From positions 1-18,941 of the forward strand of contig JBKJTP010000067.1 of the NCBI GenBank assembly GCA_046590195.1: DNA of 18,941 nt. Direction: 5' to 3'. This stretch comes from JBKJTP01 sp046590195. GTDB taxonomy: Bacteria; Bacteroidota; Ignavibacteria; Palsa-1295. The position numbers were made by a program, and so were the translations under genes. The stretch's first letter is position 1; each line of letters opens with the position of its first letter. Shown here one piece after another: positions 6,570-14,600 of this stretch. Under the pieces are notes generated by a model, which did no database searches, was not told the origin of the DNA, and saw nothing but the letters and a program-made list of their open reading frames with translations.

Positions 6570-6941
6570 ATGCCAACAATCAATCAGTTGGTTCGTAAGG
6601 GCCGCGACGAGATCGCTTACAAGAGCAAGTCTCCAGCCCTTAAGAACAGCCCGCAGCGCCGCGGCGTATGCACACGTGTTTACACTACGACTCCTAAGAA
6701 GCCGAATTCGGCGCTTCGTAAGGTCGCTCGTGTAAAGCTCACGACACAGATGGAAGTAACAGCTTACATCCCAGGCGAAGGTCATAACTTGCAGGAGCAC
6801 TCGATCGTCATGATCCGCGGTGGTCGTATCAAGGATCTTCCCGGCGTACGTTATCACATCATCCGTGGTACGCTCGATACACAGGGTGTTCAGAACCGCA
6901 AGCAGGCTCGCTCAAAGTACGGCGCTAAGAAGCCGAAATAA
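6570..6941 (+). CDS. rpsL: 30S ribosomal protein S12
   Basis: The 123-residue protein has the normal S12 length and start (MPTINQLVRKGR). It contains the decoding-site loop TTTPKKPNSALRK with Lys43, and KDLPGVRYH with Lys88 and Asp89, the residue methylthiolated in many bacteria. S12 monitors codon-anticodon fit in the 30S A site. Lys43 and Lys88 are the wild-type, streptomycin-sensitive forms. The start ATG is preceded by an A-rich stretch with no Shine-Dalgarno sequence. The stop codon TAA (6939-6941) is itself overlapped by the first unit of the GARTTCT array. Unlike the usual str arrangement, no rpoC lies upstream: a PAP2 gene does. Confidence 0.98.
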   Translation: MPTINQLVRKGRDEIAYKSKSPALKNSPQRRGVCTRVYTTTPKKPNSALRKVARVKLTTQMEVTAYIPGEGHNLQEHSIVMIRGGRIKDLPGVRYHIIRGTLDTQGVQNRKQARSKYGAKKPK

Positions 6942-7036
6942 ATTCTGAGTTCTGAATTCTGAGTTCTGAATTATCAGGACACAGGTTCAAGCTTAGCATT
7001 TATAATTCAGAATTCAGAACTCATAATTCAGAATTC
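6940..7036. repeat. Inverted pair of five-unit heptanucleotide arrays (GARTTCT)
   Basis: The left arm 6940-6974 holds five 7-nt units of consensus GARTTCT, ending in GAATTAT. The right arm 7002-7036 holds five units in the opposite orientation (consensus AGAAYTC), starting with ATAATTC, the complement of GAATTAT. The arms agree at 30 of 35 positions when one is reverse-complemented and are separated by a 27-nt spacer. As RNA the region would fold into a long imperfect hairpin filling most of the rpsL-rpsG spacer. Confidence 0.85.
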
Positions 7037-7081
7037 TCAAACAAGGACTCTTCATAGGCCGTGAAGGATGTGAGGAGGGTG

Positions 7082-7108
7082 GTTAGAGGATCGAATGATC
7101 CATCTAAC
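7082..7108 (+). promoter_or_regulatory. Hairpin upstream of rpsG, possible translational control
   Basis: GTTAGAGGATC (7082-7092) pairs with GATCC (7097-7101) and TCTAAC (7103-7108), an 11-bp stem with one bulged A and a GAAT loop. It ends 17 nt before the rpsG ATG. S7 of Escherichia coli represses its own translation by binding the rpsL-rpsG spacer; an analogous role here is only a hypothesis. Confidence 0.45.
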
Positions 7109-7125
7109 TCTAATAAGATAAGACA

Positions 7126-7593
7126 ATGAGAAAACGTCGCGCGGTACTCCGTCCGAGAGTACCAGATCCAAAGTTCAGTGATACATTACTATCACAGTTC
7201 ATCAATTCGTTGATGCTCGATGGCCGCAAGGCTGTTGCACAGCGCTTGATGTACGATGCGATCGATATGATGTCAGAGAAGAGCGGCCAGCCAGGGATCG
7301 AAGTATTCCGTAAGGCAGTAGGCAATGCAGCTCCGATGATCGAGGTTCGTTCACGCCGCGTCGGTGGTGCTACGTACCAGGTTCCAACCGAGGTTCGTCC
7401 AGAGCGCCGTACGGCACTCGCGATCCGCTGGTTGATCAACTATAGCCGCGCACGCGGCGAGAAGTCGATGGCGCAGCGCCTCGCGAATGAGTTGCTTGCC
7501 GCCGCTAATGGCGAAGGCGCAACAGTCAAGAAGCGCGATGACACGCACCGCATGGCTGAAGCGAATAAGGCATTTGCCCACTTCCGCTTCTAA
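7126..7593 (+). CDS. rpsG: 30S ribosomal protein S7
   Basis: The 155-residue protein has normal S7 length. Recognisable segments are MRKRRAVLRPRVPDPKF at the N-terminus, INSLMLDGRKAVAQ, VGGATYQVPTEVRPERR in the central beta-hairpin region that contacts the E site, and the C-terminal KKRDDTHRMAEANKAFAHFRF. S7 nucleates assembly of the 16S 3' domain. The ATG follows an A-rich leader (ataagataagaca) without Shine-Dalgarno. It is the last gene of the unit: a terminator follows and fusA and tuf are absent, which breaks the common str operon order. Confidence 0.98.
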   Translation: MRKRRAVLRPRVPDPKFSDTLLSQFINSLMLDGRKAVAQRLMYDAIDMMSEKSGQPGIEVFRKAVGNAAPMIEVRSRRVGGATYQVPTEVRPERRTALAIRWLINYSRARGEKSMAQRLANELLAAANGEGATVKKRDDTHRMAEANKAFAHFRF

Positions 7594-7640
7594 GCCTCAG
7601 GCTTCTAGGCCTAAGGCTTCTAATACAAGCTTAAAGCTTA
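7592..7640. repeat. Degenerate heptamer-like repeat after rpsG
   Basis: AAGCTTA occurs twice back to back (7627-7633, 7634-7640). Upstream, AGGCTTCTA occurs at 7599-7607 and 7614-7622, and AAGCC (7592-7596) can pair with GGCTT (7600-7604). The 7-nt phase is exact only for the AAGCTTA pair; the rest is looser. Like the array after rpsL, it begins inside the stop codon. Confidence 0.5.
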
Positions 7641-7646
7641 ACGAGA

Positions 7647-7671
7647 AAGACCCGCTGTTTCAGCGGGTCTT
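7647..7671. terminator. Bidirectional terminator between rpsG and nhaA
   Basis: AAGACCCGCTG (7647-7657) pairs with CAGCGGGTCTT (7661-7671) around TTT. A T-containing tail follows on the + strand and TTTCTCG on the - strand, so it can end both converging transcripts. Confidence 0.9.
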
Positions 7672-7695
7672 CTTGCTTTAAATCGAATGCTTGCT

Positions 7696-9021
7696 CTACT
7701 TCTTGACAGTCTGGATCTTCAGCAGCGCAAAGCCAAGGACTCCAGCGACCAGCGATGCCAGCAAGATCGAAAGCTTCGCAACTGCGAATTCATCAGGATG
7801 ATCGCCAAGCGCTAACTCTCCGATGAAAAGCGACATCGTAAAGCCGATACCGCACAGCATTGCAGCACCAACCATGTGACGCCAGTTGACTGATTCCGGC
7901 AATTCCGCGATCCCGACCTTCACAGCTGCAAACGCGAAGAGCGTTATGCCAACGGTTTTGCCAAGGAGTAATCCAAGTCCAACACCCCAGAAGACGTTAC
8001 TGCTCAAAAGGCTCGGATCAAGTTTGATCAACAGTCCTGCATTCGCTAACGCGAACAACGGGATGATGAAGAACGCGACGATCGGATGCAAGCCAGCCGA
8101 GAGTCTCGAAAGCGGAGATTGCACACGCTCGGCCGCCTTCTCGATGGAATGCACCGCGCTTTGTCTCGTCTCTTCGTTGTCGGGTACTTCGTTTGGCGAG
8201 AGGATCGCTTTGACAAAATCGCGAACGTCTTCAAGTGCGAGCATGAATTCCTGCGTCGTCCATCGTGCCGTATGCGGCACGAGCATACCTACGAGCACTC
8301 CGGCAATCGTCGCATGGATACCGCTGAACAACAACGCCCACCACAGCGCGAAGCCAACGAGGAGGTAAAGCGTTATCTTGCTGATGCGAAGCCGGTTGAG
8401 AACGAGGAGCAGAGCAGTGAAGACTCCGGCCCAAATCAACGCTGCAACATTGATCTGTGCTGTGTAGAACAACGCGATCACGAGCACTGCACCAAGATCA
8501 TCAACAATCGCGAGAGCTGCGACGAAGACGCGAATCGACGTCGGCACCGACCTGCCAAGCAAAGCAATAACACCGAGCGAGAACGCGATATCTGTCGCCA
8601 TCGGTATTCCCCAACCGCGATTCGCCTCCGTACCGATATTAAAGAACACGTAGATCAGCGCAGGTACGACCATTCCACCCAGCGCAGCAACGAAGGGCAG
8701 CGCCGCTCTGCGAAACGAGGAGAGTCGGCCGAGGAATAACTCGTGCTTGATCTCAAGCCCAACGCTGAGAAAGAAGATCGCCATGAGGCCATCGTTGATC
8801 CAGTGCGCCAGCGACATACTGTGAGTGAATTCCCCGAGGGTTATCGCGACTGGTGTATGCCACAAGTGTTGGTAGCTCTCAGCCCACGGGCTATTCGCCC
8901 ACACTAACGCTATGACCGTTGAGGCCAACAGCACAAGCCCCGACGCCACTTCTGTGCGGAAGAAGCGCTCGAATGACTTATAGACAGACTGAAAGAGAAC
9001 GGGTCGAGTATAATTTGCCAC
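7696..9021 (-). CDS. nhaA: Na+/H+ antiporter NhaA
   Basis: The 441-residue membrane protein belongs to the NhaA family, which exchanges Na+ or Li+ for protons across the inner membrane. Conserved parts include FFLSVGLEIKHELFLGRL, PMATDIAFSLGVIALLG with Asp144, and ALAIVDDLGAVLVIALFYT with Asp174-Asp175, matching the E. coli Asp133 and Asp163-Asp164 ion site. About twelve hydrophobic helices are visible. It is longer than E. coli NhaA (388) because of a hydrophilic stretch in the middle (roughly residues 255-310, containing NEVPDNEETRQSAVHS) and a longer N-terminus. The start is GTG; an in-frame stop 18 nt upstream leaves no alternative. It is the last gene of a probable lptF - lipoprotein - nhaA unit, 59 nt after the lipoprotein gene, and ends at a shared terminator. 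Confidence 0.95.
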   Translation of the reverse strand: MANYTRPVLFQSVYKSFERFFRTEVASGLVLLASTVIALVWANSPWAESYQHLWHTPVAITLGEFTHSMSLAHWINDGLMAIFFLSVGLEIKHELFLGRLSSFRRAALPFVAALGGMVVPALIYVFFNIGTEANRGWGIPMATDIAFSLGVIALLGRSVPTSIRVFVAALAIVDDLGAVLVIALFYTAQINVAALIWAGVFTALLLVLNRLRISKITLYLLVGFALWWALLFSGIHATIAGVLVGMLVPHTARWTTQEFMLALEDVRDFVKAILSPNEVPDNEETRQSAVHSIEKAAERVQSPLSRLSAGLHPIVAFFIIPLFALANAGLLIKLDPSLLSSNVFWGVGLGLLLGKTVGITLFAFAAVKVGIAELPESVNWRHMVGAAMLCGIGFTMSLFIGELALGDHPDEFAVAKLSILLASLVAGVLGFALLKIQTVKK

Positions 9022-9080
9022 GAAGAACTGATCTATCGGCTAGATGAGTATTGACGAACGAGAATGCACGATGCTGCGGC

Positions 9081-9590
9081 TTATCGGAAGAGTCTCGGAT
9101 CGATGTTCGATCGTGAAGGTGCGGTATTGCATCCTTCATCACCTTTGAAAACCTCGCCGTAGGTGAAGTAAAGCTCTGGCTCCAGCTCCTGTATCTTCAG
9201 ATCATTCGTATCCTTTCGGAAGAAGGAGAAGTATAAGTATTGAGCAGGGAACAATGCGGTATCTGGCACTGGGCCGGGTGTTCTGAACGTCACGGTCTCG
9301 CCGCCAAGCACGAACTTCTTTATATCAAAGCCAAATCCATTTTTTGCAATGGTCATTGTGAACGTGTCGGCATCTGTGCCATCGTTACGAACTTTGAATT
9401 CGTAGATCGGATAGTATGCCGAGTCGAACACGGTGACGTCCGTCCCAGGCGGCATCTGATCGTAGACCATGCTATCAAGATACGTTTCGTATAACACCTT
9501 CGGGAAGGAATTCTTATACTCCGGTTCGCAGCAGGATTGGACCGCGAGTGATAAGAAGAGTAATGCAACGAGTGATTTAATGAGCTTCAT
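9081..9590 (-). CDS. Small hypothetical lipoprotein
   Basis: The 169-residue protein begins MKLIKSLVALLFLSLAVQSCC, a lipoprotein signal with Cys20 as likely lipid site (glutamine at -2 is unusual but tolerated). The mature part has the feel of one beta-sandwich: YEFKVRNDGTDADTFTMTI followed by GGETVTFRTPGP resembles the N-D-G-x-x-D/A pattern of extracytoplasmic immunoglobulin-like domains that describe added or missing charges on a strand. I do not recognise a family. It sits 32 nt after the lptF/G stop and 59 nt before nhaA on the same strand, so it is probably co-transcribed; an envelope role is inferred only from the signal. Confidence 0.8.
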   Translation of the reverse strand: MKLIKSLVALLFLSLAVQSCCEPEYKNSFPKVLYETYLDSMVYDQMPPGTDVTVFDSAYYPIYEFKVRNDGTDADTFTMTIAKNGFGFDIKKFVLGGETVTFRTPGPVPDTALFPAQYLYFSFFRKDTNDLKIQELEPELYFTYGEVFKGDEGCNTAPSRSNIDPRLFR

Positions 9591-9622
9591 AGATCGAGTG
9601 ATCAGTTGTGACCAGTGAAAAT

Positions 9623-11119
9623 CTAAATAGAGGGAGTTGTGACGATGTTATCGTCGATCGGCTTGCGCTTCCGGAATCGCGGCTTCGGTATGATCGCCCA
9701 TCCGTGACGTATCCATTGGAATGCCGGACGCTCAACAGCAACGACCCATGTCAGATATATGCCAAGTGTGCCAAGCAGAATGTTGCCGCCCCACATCCCG
9801 ACCCATGGAGAAATAACATTCCGATCCGCCAGCTTTTCGCCACCGATGAGGAAGATCCAATAGAGTACAAAAAAACCGATCGAGTAACCGACACCCGGTC
9901 CCATGCCGCTACGGCGCGATAATGCCCCCAGAGGTGAACCCAGCAGTACGAACACAACGCACGCCATAGGGATCGAATACTTCTTGTGGATCTCGACCAT
10001 GAACGCGTCGATCTCTTCCTCGCGATTGCGTATGTTCTCGAAGTCGTTCTGCATCATCATCATTCGCGGCTGAAAGAGAGAACGTTGGAAGCTGAGCGCG
10101 TCAGCACCTGCAGCCTGTTCGCCAGCACTAAGCGTTGGCTGGATGAGATCGCGAGCGAAGGTTTCGAGATGATCTTCCATCGTTGCAACTTCGCGCTGAC
10201 GCAATGTATCCTTCTGACGAACCATCACCATGAGATCTTCGGCAGAAAGCTCGCGATCGCTTCGTTCGGATTCACCCTGGCGCATGAAGTCGAAGCCGCT
10301 CGTCGGCACCTGCACGACGTAGGTCTCGAACGTGCCTCGACGATATTCCTCTGGCTTGAACGGATAATACTGGTGCATCTCACCATCACGCAGTGTGAGG
10401 ATGATGTTCTTGAAGTCTCTGGTGAATGCAACCTTCGCACGTTCGGCTGTGAGCACCCTCGACTCTGTATGCTGCGAATTATCGTAGATCGTTACCTCTC
10501 TGAGATCTCCGGTATTCTGATCGACCTGCCTCGAAAGGATCGAGTATCCCGGTATACTACCCTCATCAGAGAATTGTCCAGGCTCTAGCACGAACGTTGG
10601 CTTCTTGCGCTGAATGTCGGACATCAGATCTTTCGCCATGTGGTTGGCGTCGGGCAAGACCTTATTATTGAACTGCAGATCGAAGAATCCGACAAGAATA
10701 CCGAGCGCGAGGACAGGGAAGAGCATCCTTCCCAGACTTACGCCAGCCGCCTTCATCGCGGTCATCTCGTTCGAAGAACTCAACTGACCGAAAGCCATCA
10801 CGCAAGCAACAAGCACAGCCATTGGCACCGCAAGGACAACCATCCAGGCGAGGTTGTAGGCGATGAGCTGCGCGATCGTCCAGAGATCCAGCCCACGTCC
10901 GACGATGCGGTCGATGAACCTCATCAGGAATTGGAGCAGGAAGACGAACATGATCACGATGAGCGACATCACGAATGGTGTTGCAAGCGCCTTCGCGATA
11001 TAGCCCCAGATCGAAAGGGAGGTTCGCCACCACTCGCGCTTCAAGATCCCCGCTTGTGTTGGGATCGAAGGGGGTGGATGAGCTGCGCTCCGGACGCTAT
11101 GTGATTCTGGATCCGTCAA
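9623..11119 (-). CDS. LptF/LptG (YjgP/YjgQ) lipopolysaccharide export permease
   Basis: The 498-residue protein has the LptF/G layout. Two to three N-terminal membrane helices (about 45-70, 85-115, 130-150) include FVMSLIVIMFVFLLQFLMRF and the SSNEMTAMKAAGVS cytoplasmic coupling segment. A periplasmic beta-jellyroll part follows (about 170-280: GYSILSRQVD, TGDLREVTIYD, ILTLRDGEMHQY), then a charged, Glu/Arg-rich insert (about 295-385) and three C-terminal helices. The permease works with LptB to pull LPS from the inner membrane toward the periplasmic bridge. The insert is longer than in E. coli LptF or LptG. No ATG is available at the N-terminus: an in-frame TAA at 11138-11140 limits the frame and TTG 11119 is the first start, with a second TTG at 11044. 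LptF and LptG cannot be told apart here. Confidence 0.9.
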   Translation of the reverse strand: MTDPESHSVRSAAHPPPSIPTQAGILKREWWRTSLSIWGYIAKALATPFVMSLIVIMFVFLLQFLMRFIDRIVGRGLDLWTIAQLIAYNLAWMVVLAVPMAVLVACVMAFGQLSSSNEMTAMKAAGVSLGRMLFPVLALGILVGFFDLQFNNKVLPDANHMAKDLMSDIQRKKPTFVLEPGQFSDEGSIPGYSILSRQVDQNTGDLREVTIYDNSQHTESRVLTAERAKVAFTRDFKNIILTLRDGEMHQYYPFKPEEYRRGTFETYVVQVPTSGFDFMRQGESERSDRELSAEDLMVMVRQKDTLRQREVATMEDHLETFARDLIQPTLSAGEQAAGADALSFQRSLFQPRMMMMQNDFENIRNREEEIDAFMVEIHKKYSIPMACVVFVLLGSPLGALSRRSGMGPGVGYSIGFFVLYWIFLIGGEKLADRNVISPWVGMWGGNILLGTLGIYLTWVVAVERPAFQWIRHGWAIIPKPRFRKRKPIDDNIVTTPSI

Positions 11120-11202
11120 GCCTTTTGATCGAGCCTTTTAGATGATGGGAGGAGGTGATCTGAGAAGTTCAGTAAGAGAACACTGCTCACCTGAAAAGGC
11201 TT
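11118..11202 (-). promoter_or_regulatory. Structured leader at the lptF/G start
   Basis: On the + strand AAGCCTTTT (11118-11126) is perfectly complementary to AAAAGGCTT (11194-11202). Nested inside are AGGTGA (11153-11158)/TCACCT (11187-11192) and CAGT (11170-11173)/ACTG (11182-11185). A near copy, GAGCCTTTT (11131-11139), can compete for the same partner with 8 bp. In the - strand message the outer stem reaches into the TTG start codon, so pairing could mask it. Confidence 0.4.
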
Positions 11203-11600
11203 CAAAAACAAGAACTTACAGGTGGCCATATGAATAGAGATTAACCTCTGCATGACTAGGATTTTGCCCTCCTGGATTCGGAACGTAAGGACTTTTCAGC
11301 CCTGTTCGAGAAGTGTCCTGTTTTGGGGCAGGGATTTGCTTCTTATTTATAGTCCTGCCTTTCCAGCCTCTTCTCTTGCATTTTCATTTTAAGCAGCAAC
11401 AGCTATCGACAGCTTGTGACAAATTCTCGTTCGTACCGTCGGTGCCAACCTGGAAGCGAACAGCTACCCAGCGTAACGCACCCATCGATCCGGTTCGCGA
11501 ACTTGCCGATCTAATCATTCGGAAGGCAAGCCGCAATTTCGGATAGTTTACTGATTTAGCGGTCCTCCCGATCACAATATTGTTGATATCGTTTTCCCGC
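11203..11600. other. Divergent intergenic region between lptF/G and sprA
   Basis: I see no convincing gene or clear TAnnTTTG promoter for either direction. The nearest match for sprA is TATTGTTG at 11578-11585, 15 nt before GTG 11601, without a -33 partner. There is a hairpin AGGAC-TTTTC (11288-11297) with GAGAA-GT-GTCCT (11308-11319), one wobble and a 2-nt bulge. GGCAGG/CCTGCC pairing is possible across 11327-11369. A stretch from about 11440 to 11546 reads as plausible protein in the sprA frame but ends at TAG 11544-11546. Confidence 0.5.
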
Positions 11601-14600
11601 GTGCTGCTTAAGCATCTCAGTGCCGTTCGTCCTCTTTGTACCTCGGTCACGTCTTCACGTGCATACCGTAGCGGTGCGTTGCGCGAGATTTTCCCAGTTG
11701 CGTTGGGCGAGATCTTCCCAGTTGCGTTGCGCGCGCTTCTGCCAGCGCGAAGCTCACAAGCTTATCTCGTTGCACTCACACTGCTGTCGCTGCTGGCAGT
11801 TAGCTCGTGTCGTAGTCTAAAGAAGAACACGCCATCAACTCCGACAACTCAACAAGATAGCTCACTTGCTCAGGCGGACACTTCGAAGAGCGAGATCGAA
11901 ACGCAATTTGATTCGCTGACGAGTCAGGTCGGTAGCTTCTTCAAGTCGTTGCTTCCTCCGGGCGAAGACACCGGCAAAGTTGTGCTCACTTCTCCGAGAG
12001 ATGATAGCCGCAATCCGATGCTTGGTAACGATGAGCGAGCCGAAGGCTTCTTACGCGATCCGGTTGAGCGCACGATCGAGTTCGATTCGAATGGCAACGT
12101 GATCGAACGTGATGTCTTCCTCGGTGGAGATGTCGGTCAGCCTTCGATGATGACATTCGATGACTATCTTCGATTGCAAAAGCAGCGCAGTGCTGAGGAA
12201 GCGTTCAGGCGTAATGCCCTCGGCTATCAACCGGGCGATACATCCTCTGCTGCGCAAGAGCAGGGAGGATGGTTCGAAGATTATACGCAGGTAAACATTC
12301 CGATCCCACCCTCGATCGTACCGGGCATCTTCGGCAAGCCGCAGATCAATCTCCGCGTCTCGGGTGACGTTGCCGTGCATCTTGCGTATCGCGATAATCA
12401 ATTCCTTGCAACAACTGGAGCGCTTTTCTCTGGCTCCGAAACTGGTCTTGACTTTAGACAAGAGATCAACGTATCGACGAAAGGTACGATCGGCGACAAA
12501 CTCAACATCGGTGCTGACTGGGGATCCGATCGCTCGTTCCAGTTCGAGAACTTACTGAAGTTAGGATACAAAGGTTATCCTGAAGAGCTGTTGCAATCGG
12601 TTGAAGCTGGTAACGTAAATCTCACAACTCCTTCGCAGTACATCGGTACGCAGCAAGCGCTCTTCGGACTCAAGGCCGTTGCCCGCTTCGGTCCCGCATA
12701 CGTCACAGCACTTGCAGCGCAGAAGAAGGGCGACCGGCAAACGAAGTCATTCGGCGGCGGAGCCGCAGGCGCAGCGACAGAGATCGTGATCCAGCCTGCG
12801 AACTACCGCCGCAATTCGTACTTCCTCGACACCACTTTCATCCAGAACTACGAGCCGTATTTCTCAACACTAACGGCAGGCGAAGGCAATCTGCCTGCGG
12901 GCTCGCCGCGCTTACAGTCGGACAACAAGCAGGATGTCGAAGTCTGGCGTCTGACGACGAACACCGCGGATGTTAAGCGGCGTACCGCAGTCGCGTGGTA
13001 CTATCTGCCGTCGATCCCGAGCATCAATGCGAGATATGATCAAGCATATCATGCGCAAGGCCAGGGACAGAGCGCAGACACGATACAGCGCGGAGACTGG
13101 ATCAAGCTTGACACGAACCAGTATTCGTTCAATCGTTATACGGGTGTCTTGAGTCTTGCGCAGGAGCCGAGCAACGATCAGGCGATCGCTGTTCGATACG
13201 CGACCGAAGATGGACGAAACTTCGGTGAGTCGCAGTTGGCCGAAGGTGAACTGATCCTCAAGCTGATCAAGCCGGTCCGTTCATACTTCAATCCGAGTGC
13301 ACCGGCATGGCGCAACATGCTGAAGAACTCGTACTATCTTGGTGCGTCGAATTTTGATCTCAAAGATTTTGAGCTTCGCATCGTCTCGACAAAGCCTTCG
13401 GGTGAGCAGATCGAGATCATCCGTCACTCGGATGGTATTCGCAAGGTCATCTCGGCGCTTGGTCTTGACCGCGTAAATAACTCGAATCCATCTGACGTCA
13501 CACCTGACGGACTCGTCGACATGAGCACGGACGAGAAGTATTCAGGGATCATCGACCGACGTCAGGGTACGTTGTTCTTCCCATACCTCGAGCCCTTCGG
13601 CAGCCGCATCGTCCGATACTTCGCAGAGCAGGGAGCACGCAACTCACGTGTGAAGTTCGACAGTACGTTCTATTTCCCGGACATTTACTCCGAGCAATAC
13701 GAGCTGATCAAGAACAACAAGACTCCGAACGCTGCGAAGAACAACAAGATCAGCATTCGTTCTAAGGTCTCGGGTGGCGTATCCAGCACGATGAATCTCG
13801 GCGCATTCAATATCGTCGATGGTTCGGTCAAGGTGAGCATCGGTGGCAATCCGTTACGCGAGAACCAGGACTATCGCGTCGATTATAACAGCGGTACAGT
13901 AACGCTGTTGCGTCCCGATCTCAGCGCGACCGGGCAGGTAAGCATTGATTACGAGACGCACGATATCTTCACGACATCGACGAAGTCGGTCCTTGGATTC
14001 CGAACTGAAGTACCGGTGCTCGATAAGGGCTTGTTCGGCTTTTCGCTCATGAATTACAACATGACGCTTCCAAGCTTAAAGACGCGTCAGGGTGAAGAGC
14101 CGCTTTCGAACTGGATCATGGGATTCGATGCAGGGTATAATATCGATGCACCGTTCATCACCGACTTCCTGAACTACATGCCGTGGTTCAATCTCCGTGA
14201 GAAGTCAACGCTGGCATTGCGTACCGACTTTGCTGTATCGCTTCCGAATCCGAACACACAGGAATCTCCTATGCCCGTGGATAACGGAGCATCGATCGCT
14301 TACGTCGATGACTTCGAAGGCGGAAAGCAGGACTTCCCGTTGTATTCAAGCTACGGTCGATGGCACCACGCATCGCAGCCGACAGCAGATTCCTATCTCC
14401 CTGCGGTTGGTCGAGGTGAGCCGGTCAATGCATTGAAAGGAAAGACCTGGTGGTTCGAGCGTATTCCAGCGGACGTTGATATCAAGACGATCAAGCCGAA
14501 CCGCAGTACGCAGCGCACCGCAGAGACGGCACAGGTGCTCGATGTGATCTTCGATCCAAAGCGTCCGGGTATCTACAATCCCGTCCCGAATCAGGATCTC

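Noticed and set aside
6940..7036. CRISPR array
   Set aside because: Units are 7 nt with no spacers, and the two arms are inverted rather than direct repeats.
8086..8739. 217-codon frame on the + strand inside nhaA
   Set aside because: It is antisense to a clearly conserved NhaA coding region and has a composition (Arg, Glu, Asn, His runs) typical of a codon-bias shadow.
9986..10588. 200-codon frame on the + strand inside lptF/G
   Set aside because: Antisense to a recognisable permease; no signal, motif or leader of its own.
11313..11546. 77-codon frame just upstream of sprA, in the same frame
   Set aside because: The last 35 codons look protein-like, but there is no recognisable domain and a TAG stop separates it from sprA; a gene remnant is possible but not supported.
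11620..11820. 66-codon + strand frame with an ATG over the sprA 5' end
   Set aside because: It is out of frame with sprA, and rich in Cys, Arg and Ser as shadow frames are; the sprA frame carries the signal-peptide-like run.
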